Origin: Kitasatospora viridis
Lineage (GTDB): Bacteria; Actinomycetota; Actinomycetes; Streptomycetales; Streptomycetaceae
Assembly: GCF_007829815.1 (NCBI RefSeq)
Contig: NZ_VIWT01000001.1
Location: 310,001-374,000 of the forward strand
DNA length: 64,000 nt
Direction: 5' to 3'
Notes under the pieces: generated by a model
Seen by the model: the letters and a program-made list of their open reading frames with translations, nothing else
The model's database searches: none
What the model was told of the DNA's origin: nothing
Shown: one piece after another, positions 1 through 7,024 of the stretch
How the letters are laid out: every line of letters starts with the position of its first letter
How positions within the stretch are numbered: the stretch's first letter is position 1
Position numbers and translations under genes: made by a program

Positions 1-393
1 CGGATGTTCACCGAGGTGGGCCGCCGGGTGCAGCCGCACTGCACCGGGGTCGGCAAGGCGCTGCTGGCGCAGCTGCCCGAGGACGAGGCGCGCGCCGTGC
101 TCGGCACCCAGCCGCTGCCCGCGCACACCGAGTTCACCGTCACCGACGTGGACCGGCTGTTCGAACAGCTGGCCCACGCCCGCGAGGCGGGCTACGTGGT
201 GGACGACCAGGAGCAGGAGATCGGGGTGCGCTGCATCGCGGTCACGGTGCCGGGTGCGCCGACCCCGACCGCCCTGTCGGTCTCCGGCCCGGAGGCCCGG
301 ATCCGCGCGCTGGAGGAGCAGAGCGGCAGCGGGGCGCTGGTCACCGTGATGCAGGGGATCGCCAAACGGCTCGGCGACGTGCTCGCGCCGTGA
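1..393 (+). CDS. IclR-family transcriptional regulator, C-terminal part (5' end outside window)
   Basis: The gene enters from the left edge and 130 in-frame codons remain. What is visible is the IclR effector-binding domain: the segment HCTGVGKALLAQLPEDE, then a region spaced as in the family up to QEIGVRCIAVTVPG, and a closing amphipathic helix. In this family the domain binds a small ligand and controls the N-terminal winged helix, which lies outside the window, so the ligand and target cannot be judged. The next gene starts 35 nt downstream on the same strand but is unrelated in function. Family call is secure; the specific role is unknown. Confidence 0.85.
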   Translation, partial: RMFTEVGRRVQPHCTGVGKALLAQLPEDEARAVLGTQPLPAHTEFTVTDVDRLFEQLAHAREAGYVVDDQEQEIGVRCIAVTVPGAPTPTALSVSGPEARIRALEEQSGSGALVTVMQGIAKRLGDVLAP

Positions 394-428
394 CGCTGCG
401 GTGAAGATCGGTGGCGTAGGGTGACGAC

Positions 429-863
429 ATGCATCCGCTGCTCGCCCCTGTGCTCGCCGCCGCCGTGATCGCGGCCGGCCCCGCCGACCTCCGCGTGATC
501 CCGATGAACCCGGATCCCGCACCGGCCGGCGGCATCACCACCGTGCACGCCTTCGTCGCCAACAACGGCCCGAACACGGCCGGCGCGTTCACCATCACGG
601 TGCACGCGCCCGCCGGCGCCCACGTGCAGCAGCCCACCTTCCCGGGCCCGGACCGCTGCACCCTCGATGATGCGGACGTCGAGGTGGTCTGCAGCTTCCC
701 GGCCGGACTCGAAGCGCTGCGCTCGGCCACCGCCCTGGTGCCGCTGCAGCTCGATGACGACGTGTCAGGAGTGCTGCGCGGCGGCCGGGTCACCGTGCGC
801 AGCGCGGAAGACCCGGACCACCGCAACGACAGCGCGCCGTACGAGGTCCGGGTCTCCGAGTAG
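429..863 (+). CDS. small secreted protein with a DUF11/CARDB-like beta domain
   Basis: A 144-residue protein. The first ~18 residues (MHPLLAPVLAAAVIAAGP) look like a short Sec signal without a strong basic start. The rest resembles an Ig-like repeat of the DUF11/CARDB type: ADLRVIPMNPDPAPAGG, then VHAFVANNGPNTAGAFTITVHAPAG and a final strand RVTVRSAEDPDHRNDSAPYE. Two cysteines (in DRCTLDD and VVCSF) could form a disulfide outside the cell. Start is the ATG at 429 with a weak AGGGTG upstream. It probably binds something at the cell surface or is a structural module; no enzyme motif is seen. Function unknown. Confidence 0.7.
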   Translation: MHPLLAPVLAAAVIAAGPADLRVIPMNPDPAPAGGITTVHAFVANNGPNTAGAFTITVHAPAGAHVQQPTFPGPDRCTLDDADVEVVCSFPAGLEALRSATALVPLQLDDDVSGVLRGGRVTVRSAEDPDHRNDSAPYEVRVSE

Positions 864-878
864 CGGGTTGACGATCCG

Positions 879-2099
879 TCAGCGGTAGACCCGCACGTAG
901 TCCGCGGCGAACGAGATCGGCGTCGAACCGGTGGGCGCGGGGTGGTACTTGCCCGCGTCCACCGACAGGTTGAGGATCAGGTAGGCCGACCAGTTCGGGC
1001 CGACGCCGGTGCCGTCGGAGAAGACCTTGGTCCCGTTGACGTACCAGTCCACCGAGTTGGCGCCGTAGTAGGTGCCGATGGTGACCCACTGGCCGGGCTG
1101 CACGCCGGCGGTGTCGGTCAGGTAGTCCTGGCCGAAGTTGACGTGGTTGGTCAGCTCCAGCAGGTTCGGGTTGTCCGGGTGGTACTCGAAGGAGTCGATC
1201 TCGCTGCCGCCGGACTGCCAGGTCCACAGGGCCGGCCAGGCGCCCTGCCCGGTGGGCAGCTGCACCCGGGTCTCGGCGTAGTCGCCGGTCTTCACCTTGA
1301 AGCCCTCCTTGGAGCCCTCGGTGGTGATCAGACCGGTGGTCCAGGCCTGCTTGCCGTTCTCCAGGGTCTGGCTGCTCGGCTGGGCGGTGAAGGTGGCCGC
1401 ACCGTTCGCGACGGAGACGTCGGAGGGGCTGAGCCAGTCCAGCTTGTCGTCGTCCGGGTTGTGGTTGCCGTACTTGTAGGCGCTGGTCGTGCCGTTGGTC
1501 CAGCGGTTGGCGTCCAGCCCGTTGGAGAAGTCGTCGGACCAGGTGAGCGACTGCCCGGGGATCGGCGAAGCCGAGGCCGGCGCGGGGGCGGGGGCCGGCG
1601 CAGGGGTCGGAGCAGGAGTCGGCGCGGGCGTCGGGGCGGGCGTCGGCGCGGGGGCGGGCGCCGGGGCCGCTGCCACGGTGAGGGTCTGCGCGGGCAGGTT
1701 GTGCCAGCTGCCGGCCTGGTCCTGCCAGTAGCCGAAGATCGAGTAGGCGCCGGCCGGGAAGCTGCGCGCGCCGGTGGTCAGCACGTGGGCGCCGGAGCAG
1801 AGCTGGACGTTGGTCTGCGAGCCGGGGAAGTCGAGGTTGTTGCCCGCCGCGTCCCGTACGCCGACGCCGAGCGCCTTCGCGGTGAAGCAGGAGCCGGCGT
1901 GCACGGTCAGCGTGGCGGTCACCGGCGCGTCGGGCGTGGCGGCGCTGGTGGTCAGGCGGTCCTCGGTGACCGTCGGGGTGGTGGTGGTCGGACGCCAGGA
2001 CCAGCCGGCGGCGTGCGCCTGGCCGACCATCGGGACGGCGAGCAGGCCGAGGGCGCCGGCGAGGACGCCGAGGCGCGCGGTCTTTGCAGCAGGGATCAC
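879..2099 (-). CDS. secreted glycoside hydrolase family 16 protein (beta-glucanase type)
   Basis: 406 residues, GTG start at 2099 with GAGG about 9 nt upstream. Order: signal peptide (1-30, ending GQAHA), a ~110-residue beta domain with a likely disulfide pair (C71, C101), a Pro/Ala/Thr linker (about 145-178), then a GH16 catalytic domain (about 185-406). The GH16 signature E-I-D-S-F-E is at 300-305, giving nucleophile E300, D302 and acid/base E305. The WP(A)LWTW segment just before it and the C-terminal VDYVRVY-like end (FAADYVRVYR) are family hallmarks. Such enzymes cleave beta-1,3/1,4 glucans, laminarin or related galactans; the substrate cannot be told here. It converges on the gene ending at 863 with a 15-nt gap. 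Confidence 0.9.
   Translation of the reverse strand: MIPAAKTARLGVLAGALGLLAVPMVGQAHAAGWSWRPTTTTPTVTEDRLTTSAATPDAPVTATLTVHAGSCFTAKALGVGVRDAAGNNLDFPGSQTNVQLCSGAHVLTTGARSFPAGAYSIFGYWQDQAGSWHNLPAQTLTVAAAPAPAPAPTPAPTPAPTPAPTPAPAPAPAPASASPIPGQSLTWSDDFSNGLDANRWTNGTTSAYKYGNHNPDDDKLDWLSPSDVSVANGAATFTAQPSSQTLENGKQAWTTGLITTEGSKEGFKVKTGDYAETRVQLPTGQGAWPALWTWQSGGSEIDSFEYHPDNPNLLELTNHVNFGQDYLTDTAGVQPGQWVTIGTYYGANSVDWYVNGTKVFSDGTGVGPNWSAYLILNLSVDAGKYHPAPTGSTPISFAADYVRVYR
1571..1672. repeat. low-complexity Pro/Ala/Thr linker repeat in the GH16 gene
   Basis: A run of imperfect hexanucleotide-type repeats (GGCGTCGGCGCG variants) encodes alternating Ala-Pro and Thr-Pro pairs between the N-terminal beta domain and the catalytic domain. 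It is a flexible inter-domain linker, a type common in secreted actinobacterial polysaccharidases, and its length is likely variable between strains. Confidence 0.7.
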
Positions 2100-2380
2100 A
2101 GGAGTACCTCGTGGCGACGCCCGCGTGCTATGGGCAGCGGGACGTCACGGGCTGGGCGGCAGGGAAGAGAAGCCCGCTCCCCCCGTATACGGACAGTTCG
2201 CAGGCTAAGCAGATCGTGTGATCAACAACAATGTTTAAGCGGTGTCGCAAGGGTCACACCGCACTCCCCCGAACCATTCGGCGAAGCCCGCAAGTCGCCC
2301 GCCCACCAGCCAAGTTACGTGGACATGAAGACTTTCCCAGCGTCTTCCCAGGGTCCTCGGCGGACATTCAGACTGCTGCC

Positions 2381-2773
2381 ATGCAGACTCTTCTACGCGC
2401 GTTGAAGTCGCGTTCCGCCTCTGTCGTCACCGTCGGCCTGCTGGCCCTGGCCCCCCTCGTCGTCGCCACCGACGCCCACGCCGACGTGAGCGGCAACATC
2501 TGTCAGAGCGCCCTGCCCTCGCAGGCCGACGACACCCTGAACGAGATCGCCGACGGCGGCCCGTTCCCGTACTCCCAGGACGGCGTGGTCTTCCAGAACC
2601 GCGAGGGCGTGCTGCCCTCGCAGGACTACGGCTACTACCACGAGTACACGGTGGTCACCCCGGGCGCCTCCACCCGCGGCACCCGCCGGATCATCACGGG
2701 CGAGGGCGCCCAGGAGGACTACTACACCTCGGACCACTACGCGACGTTCTACCTGATCGACTTCACCTGCTGA
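2381..2773 (+). CDS. secreted guanyl-specific ribonuclease of the RNase Sa (N1/T1, microbial RNase) family
   Basis: 130 residues. I start at the ATG at 2381 because it begins a clean signal peptide (MQTLLRALKSRSASVVTVGLL, cleavage after AHA at 34); the upstream in-frame extension is basic and non-hydrophobic. The mature 96 residues match RNase Sa from S. aureofaciens almost position for position, with the same length. In mature numbering the disulfide cysteines are C7 and C96, the guanine-binding residues N39 and E41, and the catalytic residues E54, R65, R69 and H85; all are present. It hydrolyses RNA 3' of guanosine outside the cell. The last 25 nt overlap the convergent LuxR gene. No barstar-type inhibitor gene is next to it. 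Confidence 0.96.
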   Translation: MQTLLRALKSRSASVVTVGLLALAPLVVATDAHADVSGNICQSALPSQADDTLNEIADGGPFPYSQDGVVFQNREGVLPSQDYGYYHEYTVVTPGASTRGTRRIITGEGAQEDYYTSDHYATFYLIDFTC

Positions 2774-3507
2774 TCGAGGGCGTTCTGCCCGCGCCAGCGG
2801 GCGGCGGCCGCGACCCGGCTGTGCACCTGGAGCTTCGCGTAAGCGTGCTCCAGGTGCTTGTCCACGGTGCGGGCCGAGACCGCCAGCCGCCGGCCGATCT
2901 GACGGTCGGTCAACCCCTCGGCCAGCAGGTCGAGCACGGCCGCCTCACGCACCGTCAGTGCCGACCGCAGTGGCACCGGCGGGGGCGCGAGGCGGCCGAG
3001 CGCGTGACTGAGCCGGGTGCGCAGCAGCAGCGCGGTCTCCAGGTCGGCGTCCGCGAAGTCGCTCGCCGAGCGGTGCACCACCAGGCAGACGGTGCGCCGG
3101 CCGCCCGCCGCCCAGCCCGCCGGGAACGCGGTGGCCAGCTGGTACTCGGCGCCGATCGGGCGCAGCGCCTCGGCGTAGGTGCCCGAGCGGTGGAACTCGG
3201 TGCGCGACTGCAGGTCGGAGCGGCGCAGCGGCACGCCGGGGCCGGTGTTGGTGTGCACGAAGAGCGGGTCCGAGCCGGCGTGCCGGTAGAAGGCGGCCAG
3301 CGCCTCGGCGTCCAGCAGGTCGCGGGGCAGGTGCACGGGGTGCCGACCGGCCGGGGTGCGCACCGCCCAGGTGAGGCTGTCGCCGGGCAGGGCCCGGAGC
3401 AGCAGGGGGTGCAGCACCGGCAGGAGGGTCTCCTCCTCGTCGGCGTCGAGCAGCAGGTCGATCACGGCGCAGATCCGCCGCAACCCGGCCTCCCCGGACG
3501 GAGTCAC
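2749..3507 (-). CDS. LuxR-family transcriptional regulator (orphan)
   Basis: About 252 residues from the GTG at 3507; another in-frame GTG at 3567 would add a Pro/Arg-rich 20-residue tail that I consider untranslated. The C-terminal ~60 residues are a GerE/LuxR helix-turn-helix: ALTVREAAVLDLLAEGLTD, RQIGRRLAVSARTVDKHLEHAY, with the usual K-L-Q-V-x-S-R ending. The N-terminal ~180 residues have no receiver-domain Asp and look like a GAF/PAS-type sensor, so ligand control is more likely than phosphorylation. No cognate kinase is adjacent. The 3' end overlaps the RNase gene. Confidence 0.85.
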   Translation of the reverse strand: MTPSGEAGLRRICAVIDLLLDADEEETLLPVLHPLLLRALPGDSLTWAVRTPAGRHPVHLPRDLLDAEALAAFYRHAGSDPLFVHTNTGPGVPLRRSDLQSRTEFHRSGTYAEALRPIGAEYQLATAFPAGWAAGGRRTVCLVVHRSASDFADADLETALLLRTRLSHALGRLAPPPVPLRSALTVREAAVLDLLAEGLTDRQIGRRLAVSARTVDKHLEHAYAKLQVHSRVAAAARWRGQNALDQQVKSIR

Positions 3508-3606
3508 TCTTGGAGCGTGCCCCCGTCGGGGAGGCCGGGTCAAGCCGGGCCCCGACAAACCCGGCACCGGTCGTCCGGCACGATCCGGACGGCCTGGGTG
3601 AGGCGG

Positions 3607-4674
3607 CTAACGGCTGGTCGCGTAGACCCGGTTGACCGGGGTCTCGGCGGCCAGTTTCCAGTGGTGCAGCCCGGCGTCGTCGGCGAGGTGGCGCATCGCG
3701 TCCTCGCCCGCGTGGTTGCCCATGGTCTGCGGGCCGTGCTGGGCGACGGCGGAGGGCAGGCAGATCGCGACCGAGGCGGCGGTCAGCGCCCGGCCGACCG
3801 GATTGGCGTTGGCGACCGGGTCGGCGGAGGCGTTCGGCTCGACGATCATGCAGCTGCCGCCCTCGGCGAGCGCCTGCTCGGCGTGGTGCAGGGCGCCGCC
3901 CGGGTCGCCCATGTCGTGCAGGCAGTCGAAGAAGGTGATCAGGTCGTAGTCGCCGCCCGGGAAGTCCTGGGCGCCGGCCACCTGGAACTCCACCCGGTCG
4001 GCGAGGCCCTGTTCGGCGGCGAGGCCGCGGGCCGCCTCGATCGACGGGGCGTGGAAGTCGAAGCCGTGGAACCGCGAGGCCGGGTAGGCCTGCGCCATCA
4101 GCATGGTGGACCAGCCGTAGCCGCAGCCCACGTCGGCGACCTGGGCGCCGGCCGCCAGCTTGGCCTCGGTGCCGTTCATCGCCGGGATCCACTCGGGCAC
4201 CAGGGCGCCGGCGTAGCCGGGGCGGAAGAACTTGGCGGCGCCGGCGAAGAGCGCGCTGCCGTGTTCGCCCCAGCCCACGCCGTCGCCGGTGCGGAAGGCC
4301 TCCATCAGCGCGTCCTCGCTCGCGTAGACGGCCTGGAGCATGGTGAACAGGCCGCCGCAGTAGGTGGGTGCGGAGGGGTCGGCGAGCACCGCAGCGTGTT
4401 CGTCGGGGAGCAGGTAGCTGTCGGCCGCCGCGTCGTAGTGGACGTACTCGCCGGCCACCTGGGCGGCCAGCCACTCGCGCAGGTAGCGCTCCTGCAGGCC
4501 GGTCCGGGCGGCGAGTTGGGCGCTGGTCAGGGGTCCGGCGCCGGCCATCGCGGCGTAGACGCCGAGCCGGTCGCCGAGCGCGGTGCACATGCCCGCCATC
4601 GCGGCCCCGCCGTCGGTGACCACCCGTTCCAGGAACTCCATCATCCTGTCCTCGTCGAGGGACACCGTGACCAC
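3607..4674 (-). CDS. SAM-dependent class I methyltransferase with N-terminal winged-helix domain
   Basis: 355 residues. The N-terminal ~95 residues (LTSAQLAARTGLQERYLREWL) form a winged-helix dimerisation segment like that of small-molecule O-methyltransferases. The Rossmann core follows: motif I VADVGCGYG near 180, the acidic residue at the end of strand beta-2 in FHGFDFHAP, and FFDCLHDMGDP as motif IV. The closest familiar group is the two-domain Methyltransf_25-type enzymes that resemble the ubiE/ergothioneine-type proteins of actinobacteria; the substrate is unknown. GTG start at 4674. No co-transcribed partner gene suggests a pathway. Confidence 0.85.
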   Translation of the reverse strand: MVTVSLDEDRMMEFLERVVTDGGAAMAGMCTALGDRLGVYAAMAGAGPLTSAQLAARTGLQERYLREWLAAQVAGEYVHYDAAADSYLLPDEHAAVLADPSAPTYCGGLFTMLQAVYASEDALMEAFRTGDGVGWGEHGSALFAGAAKFFRPGYAGALVPEWIPAMNGTEAKLAAGAQVADVGCGYGWSTMLMAQAYPASRFHGFDFHAPSIEAARGLAAEQGLADRVEFQVAGAQDFPGGDYDLITFFDCLHDMGDPGGALHHAEQALAEGGSCMIVEPNASADPVANANPVGRALTAASVAICLPSAVAQHGPQTMGNHAGEDAMRHLADDAGLHHWKLAAETPVNRVYATSR

Positions 4675-4778
4675 CTCCTCGTGCTGCTCGTGGTGCTACC
4701 ACTCCAGCAGAGCGGGCCCGCCCCGGGCCATACGGGATTTCCCGTACGCGGGGGCGGGCCCGCCGATCCTCGTACCGT

Positions 4779-4973
4779 TCAGGTGTGCTGGAGCACCAGC
4801 TCGTCCTTGAGGGACGCCCGGACGTGCTCGCGCAGCTCCGGACCGTCCGTCTCGCCGTGCACCGCGACGGCGTGCGCCACGGCGGCCCGGACCACCTCGT
4901 CCGCCTCGCCGGAGAACACCATCGAGCACTCGACCTCGCTGGGGAACTCGCGGCAGTCGATGACCTTGCGCAT
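4779..4973 (-). CDS. DUF1059 family protein
   Basis: 64 residues. The start MRKVIDCREFPSEVECSMVF and the later AVAHAVAVHG are the DUF1059 pattern, with two cysteines (C7, C16) and a conserved His-rich centre that could bind a metal. Start ATG at 4973 has GAGG (in gcgaaGGAGGtcgag) about 5 nt upstream. Members are small cytoplasmic proteins of unknown role, often next to stress or redox genes. Divergent from the MoaF-like gene at 5111. Confidence 0.85.
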   Translation of the reverse strand: MRKVIDCREFPSEVECSMVFSGEADEVVRAAVAHAVAVHGETDGPELREHVRASLKDELVLQHT

Positions 4974-5110
4974 CTCGACCTCCTTCGCGACCGCGGACCG
5001 CGGGGAGCGGCACGCGCGTGTCGCGGAACCATTGTCCCTCCGCGGGGCCGGTCGGATAGCGTGGGTGCCGCACCGATTCCCGTCCCGGACGAAGCGAGGA
5101 ACACCCCGGC

Positions 5111-5446
5111 ATGACCGAGACCGCCGCCCTGCCCGGCTTCGCCGGCCGGACCTACCTCTTCCAGGTCGACAACGGTGCCGCGTTCCGCAACGCCTACTCG
5201 GCGGACGGCCGGCGGCTGCGCTGGGAGGGCCTGGGCGAGTCGGCCGGCCAGTGGGAGGACGTGGCGCTGCACGTGGCCCAGGTCGGCCCGCAGGTGTACT
5301 TCGTCAGCTGGACGGAGCAGAGCGGAATCACCGTCAGCCATGTGATGGACCTGGCCGCGTTGACGGTCCGGGTGTTCTGGACCTACGAGGGCGAGGGCGG
5401 CCGGGTCGGCGAGCTGCACACCGGCACGCTGGAGCAGCTGGCCTGA
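5111..5446 (+). CDS. MoaF-like (phenolic-acid-decarboxylase fold) protein
   Basis: 111 residues forming one small beta-barrel: TYLFQVDNGAAFRNAYSADG, RLRWEG, then WEDVALHVAQVGPQVYFVSW and VSHVMDLAALTVRVFW. The order matches MoaF/MoaF-related domains, lipocalin-like barrels that bind small hydrophobic molecules; the catalytic tyrosines of true phenolic acid decarboxylases are not evident. ATG start with GAGGAA 9 nt upstream. It converges on the TetR gene and shares with it a strong terminator hairpin. The role is unknown. Confidence 0.7.
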   Translation: MTETAALPGFAGRTYLFQVDNGAAFRNAYSADGRRLRWEGLGESAGQWEDVALHVAQVGPQVYFVSWTEQSGITVSHVMDLAALTVRVFWTYEGEGGRVGELHTGTLEQLA

Positions 5447-5460
5447 CCTTCCCTCACCCG

Positions 5461-5489
5461 GGGCCCCGCAGCGCTGCGCTGCGGGGCCC
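5461..5489. terminator. bidirectional intrinsic terminator between convergent genes
   Basis: A perfect 12-bp stem, GGGCCCCGCAGC, with a 5-nt loop and its exact complement, lies 14 nt after the MoaF-like stop and 5 nt after the TetR stop on the other strand. Actinobacterial terminators often lack a T-tract, as here. Confidence 0.8.
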
Positions 5490-5494
5490 TCGCG

Positions 5495-6118
5495 TTACCC
5501 GGCCCGGCTCCACAGCTCCAGACCCGCCGTCAGTTCGCGCAGGCAGCGGGCGGCCAGCGCGCCGGGCGAGTCGGGGCCGGTGGTGGCGGCCCCGCTGCCG
5601 GCGGCCCAGCTCTCCAGGGCGATCCGGATCGCGGCGGTGGCGGCCGCGGCGGCCAGCCGCAGTTCCAGCGGGTCGGCGGCGGGGCCGAGCCGGGCGGCCA
5701 GCACCGGGACCAGCTCGTCCTCGGAGTCCTGGTGCACGGTGCGCCAGACCGGCCGCAGCCCGGGGTCGGTGAGCAGCGCCCGGGTCCAGCGCAGGCCCTC
5801 GGCGGCCCGGTCGTCGACCGGGGTGAGTGCGGTGACGGCGGCCCGGGTGAGCGCCTCGGGCACCGGGACGGCCGGGTCCTCGGCCTCGATCAGCGCGAGC
5901 CAGCGGCGGCCGCCGGCGGCCAGCAGCGGGGCGACGGCCTCCTCCTTGGTGCGGAAGTACCGGTAGAAGGTGCGCAGTGCCACGCCGGCGGCCCGGGCGA
6001 TGTCCTCGGCGGTGGTGGCCTCGGCGCCGCGCTCGGCGAACAGCTCGGCCGCGGCGGTGGCGATCTCCAGCTGGGTCGCGGCCCGGCGGCGGTCGGTCAG
6101 GGAGGGGCGGTCGGTCAT
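5495..6118 (-). CDS. TetR-family transcriptional regulator
   Basis: 207 residues. The N-terminal ~55 residues are a TetR helix-turn-helix: [42 protein letters not shown]. The remainder is a divergent all-helical ligand domain with a C-terminal pattern seen in acyltransferase/FadR-like TetR proteins. It is transcribed away from the SDR gene at 6208, with 89 nt between the starts, and a perfect inverted repeat lies in that gap. The natural reading is autoregulation plus repression of the SDR, relieved by a substrate of the oxidoreductase. Confidence 0.88.
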   Translation of the reverse strand: MTDRPSLTDRRRAATQLEIATAAAELFAERGAEATTAEDIARAAGVALRTFYRYFRTKEEAVAPLLAAGGRRWLALIEAEDPAVPVPEALTRAAVTALTPVDDRAAEGLRWTRALLTDPGLRPVWRTVHQDSEDELVPVLAARLGPAADPLELRLAAAAATAAIRIALESWAAGSGAATTGPDSPGALAARCLRELTAGLELWSRAG

Positions 6119-6147
6119 GGGTCAACGCTACGCCGCTTTGGGCCTGA

Positions 6148-6181
6148 GTGGCACAACGTGCCACACTGGCATGGCACGCCA
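6148..6181. promoter_or_regulatory. probable TetR operator in the divergent TetR/SDR promoter
   Basis: GTGGCAC-AAC-GTGCCAC (6148-6164) is a perfect inverted repeat. A second, looser dyad TGGC-N7-GCCA (6167-6181) that also contains the GGCAC core follows at once. The tandem sites lie between the two start codons, where a TetR dimer would block both promoters. Binding is inferred from position and symmetry only. Confidence 0.65.
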
Positions 6182-6207
6182 TACGGCTCACCGAACGGAG
6201 CAACACC

Positions 6208-6972
6208 ATGCAGCGCTTCACCGACCGACGCGTCCTGATCACCGGCGGCGGCTCCGGCATCGGCCAGGCCACCGTGCACCGGCTGCTGGCCGAGGGCGGC
6301 CGGGTGGTCGCGGTGGACGTCAACCAGGCCGGCCTGGCCGCCACCGCCGAGCGGGCCGCCGCCGACGGCACCGCGGAGCGCCTCACCGCCGCCGTGCTCG
6401 ACATCTCCGACGAGGCCTCGGTGGTGGCCGGCGTCGCCGCCGCCGTCGAGGCCCTGGGCGGCCTGGACGTGCTGGTCAACGCGGCCGGCATCCTGCGCTC
6501 CTCGCACACCCACGAGACCACGCTGGACTTCTGGAACACCCTGCTCAAGGTGAACCTGACCGGCACCTTCCTGATGACCCGGGAGGCGCTGCCCGCGCTG
6601 CTGGAGCGGCCGGGCTCCGTGGTGGTCAACTTCAGCTCCACCTCGGCGAGCTTCGCCCACCCGTACATGGCCGCCTACGCGGCCACCAAGGGCGGCATCC
6701 AGTCCTTCACCCACGCGATCGCCCAGGAGTACAGCAAGCAGGGCCTGCGCGCGGTCTGCGTCGCCCCCGGCAGCATCGCCAGCGGCATGACCAGCAACCC
6801 GGGCCTGCCCGCCGACGCCGACTTCTCGCTGCTGGGCAAGCTCGCCCCGGCGCTCGGCCAGGGCTTCGCCGGCCCGGAGACGGTGGCCGGCGTGATCGCC
6901 ATGCTGGCCAGCGACGACGGCGCCTTCGTCACCGGCACCGAGCTGCGGATCGACGGCGGCACCCACATGTGA
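6208..6972 (+). CDS. short-chain dehydrogenase/reductase (SDR)
   Basis: 254 residues from the ATG at 6208, which has GGAG 7 nt upstream; an in-frame GTG at 6148 lies inside the operator and is not used. Classical SDR order: NAD(P) motif TGGGSGIG near residue 13, an acidic residue after beta-2 (VVAVDVN, suggesting NAD over NADP), NAAG at ~94, catalytic Ser in NFSSTSAS, and the YxxxK pair in YAATKGG, and a C-terminal GTELRIDGGTHM. It oxidises or reduces a secondary alcohol or ketone. Expression is probably controlled by the divergent TetR protein. Confidence 0.9.
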   Translation: MQRFTDRRVLITGGGSGIGQATVHRLLAEGGRVVAVDVNQAGLAATAERAAADGTAERLTAAVLDISDEASVVAGVAAAVEALGGLDVLVNAAGILRSSHTHETTLDFWNTLLKVNLTGTFLMTREALPALLERPGSVVVNFSSTSASFAHPYMAAYAATKGGIQSFTHAIAQEYSKQGLRAVCVAPGSIASGMTSNPGLPADADFSLLGKLAPALGQGFAGPETVAGVIAMLASDDGAFVTGTELRIDGGTHM

Positions 6973-6986
6973 GGCCGCCCGGCCCC

Positions 6987-7024
6987 GACTACCGCCGCGA
7001 GAGCTCCCACTCGCGGCGGTAGTC
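6987..7024. terminator. terminator hairpin overlapping the aspD 3' end
   Basis: A perfect 15-bp stem, GACTACCGCCGCGAG, separated by 8 nt from its complement, starts 15 nt after the SDR stop and covers the last codons of the convergent aspD. It can stop SDR transcription while also encoding the AspD C-terminus. Confidence 0.7.

Noticed and set aside
1571..1672. CRISPR-like or tandem array look of the GH16 linker
   Set aside because: The repeat is 6-12 bp without spacers and encodes a Pro/Ala/Thr linker inside a gene.
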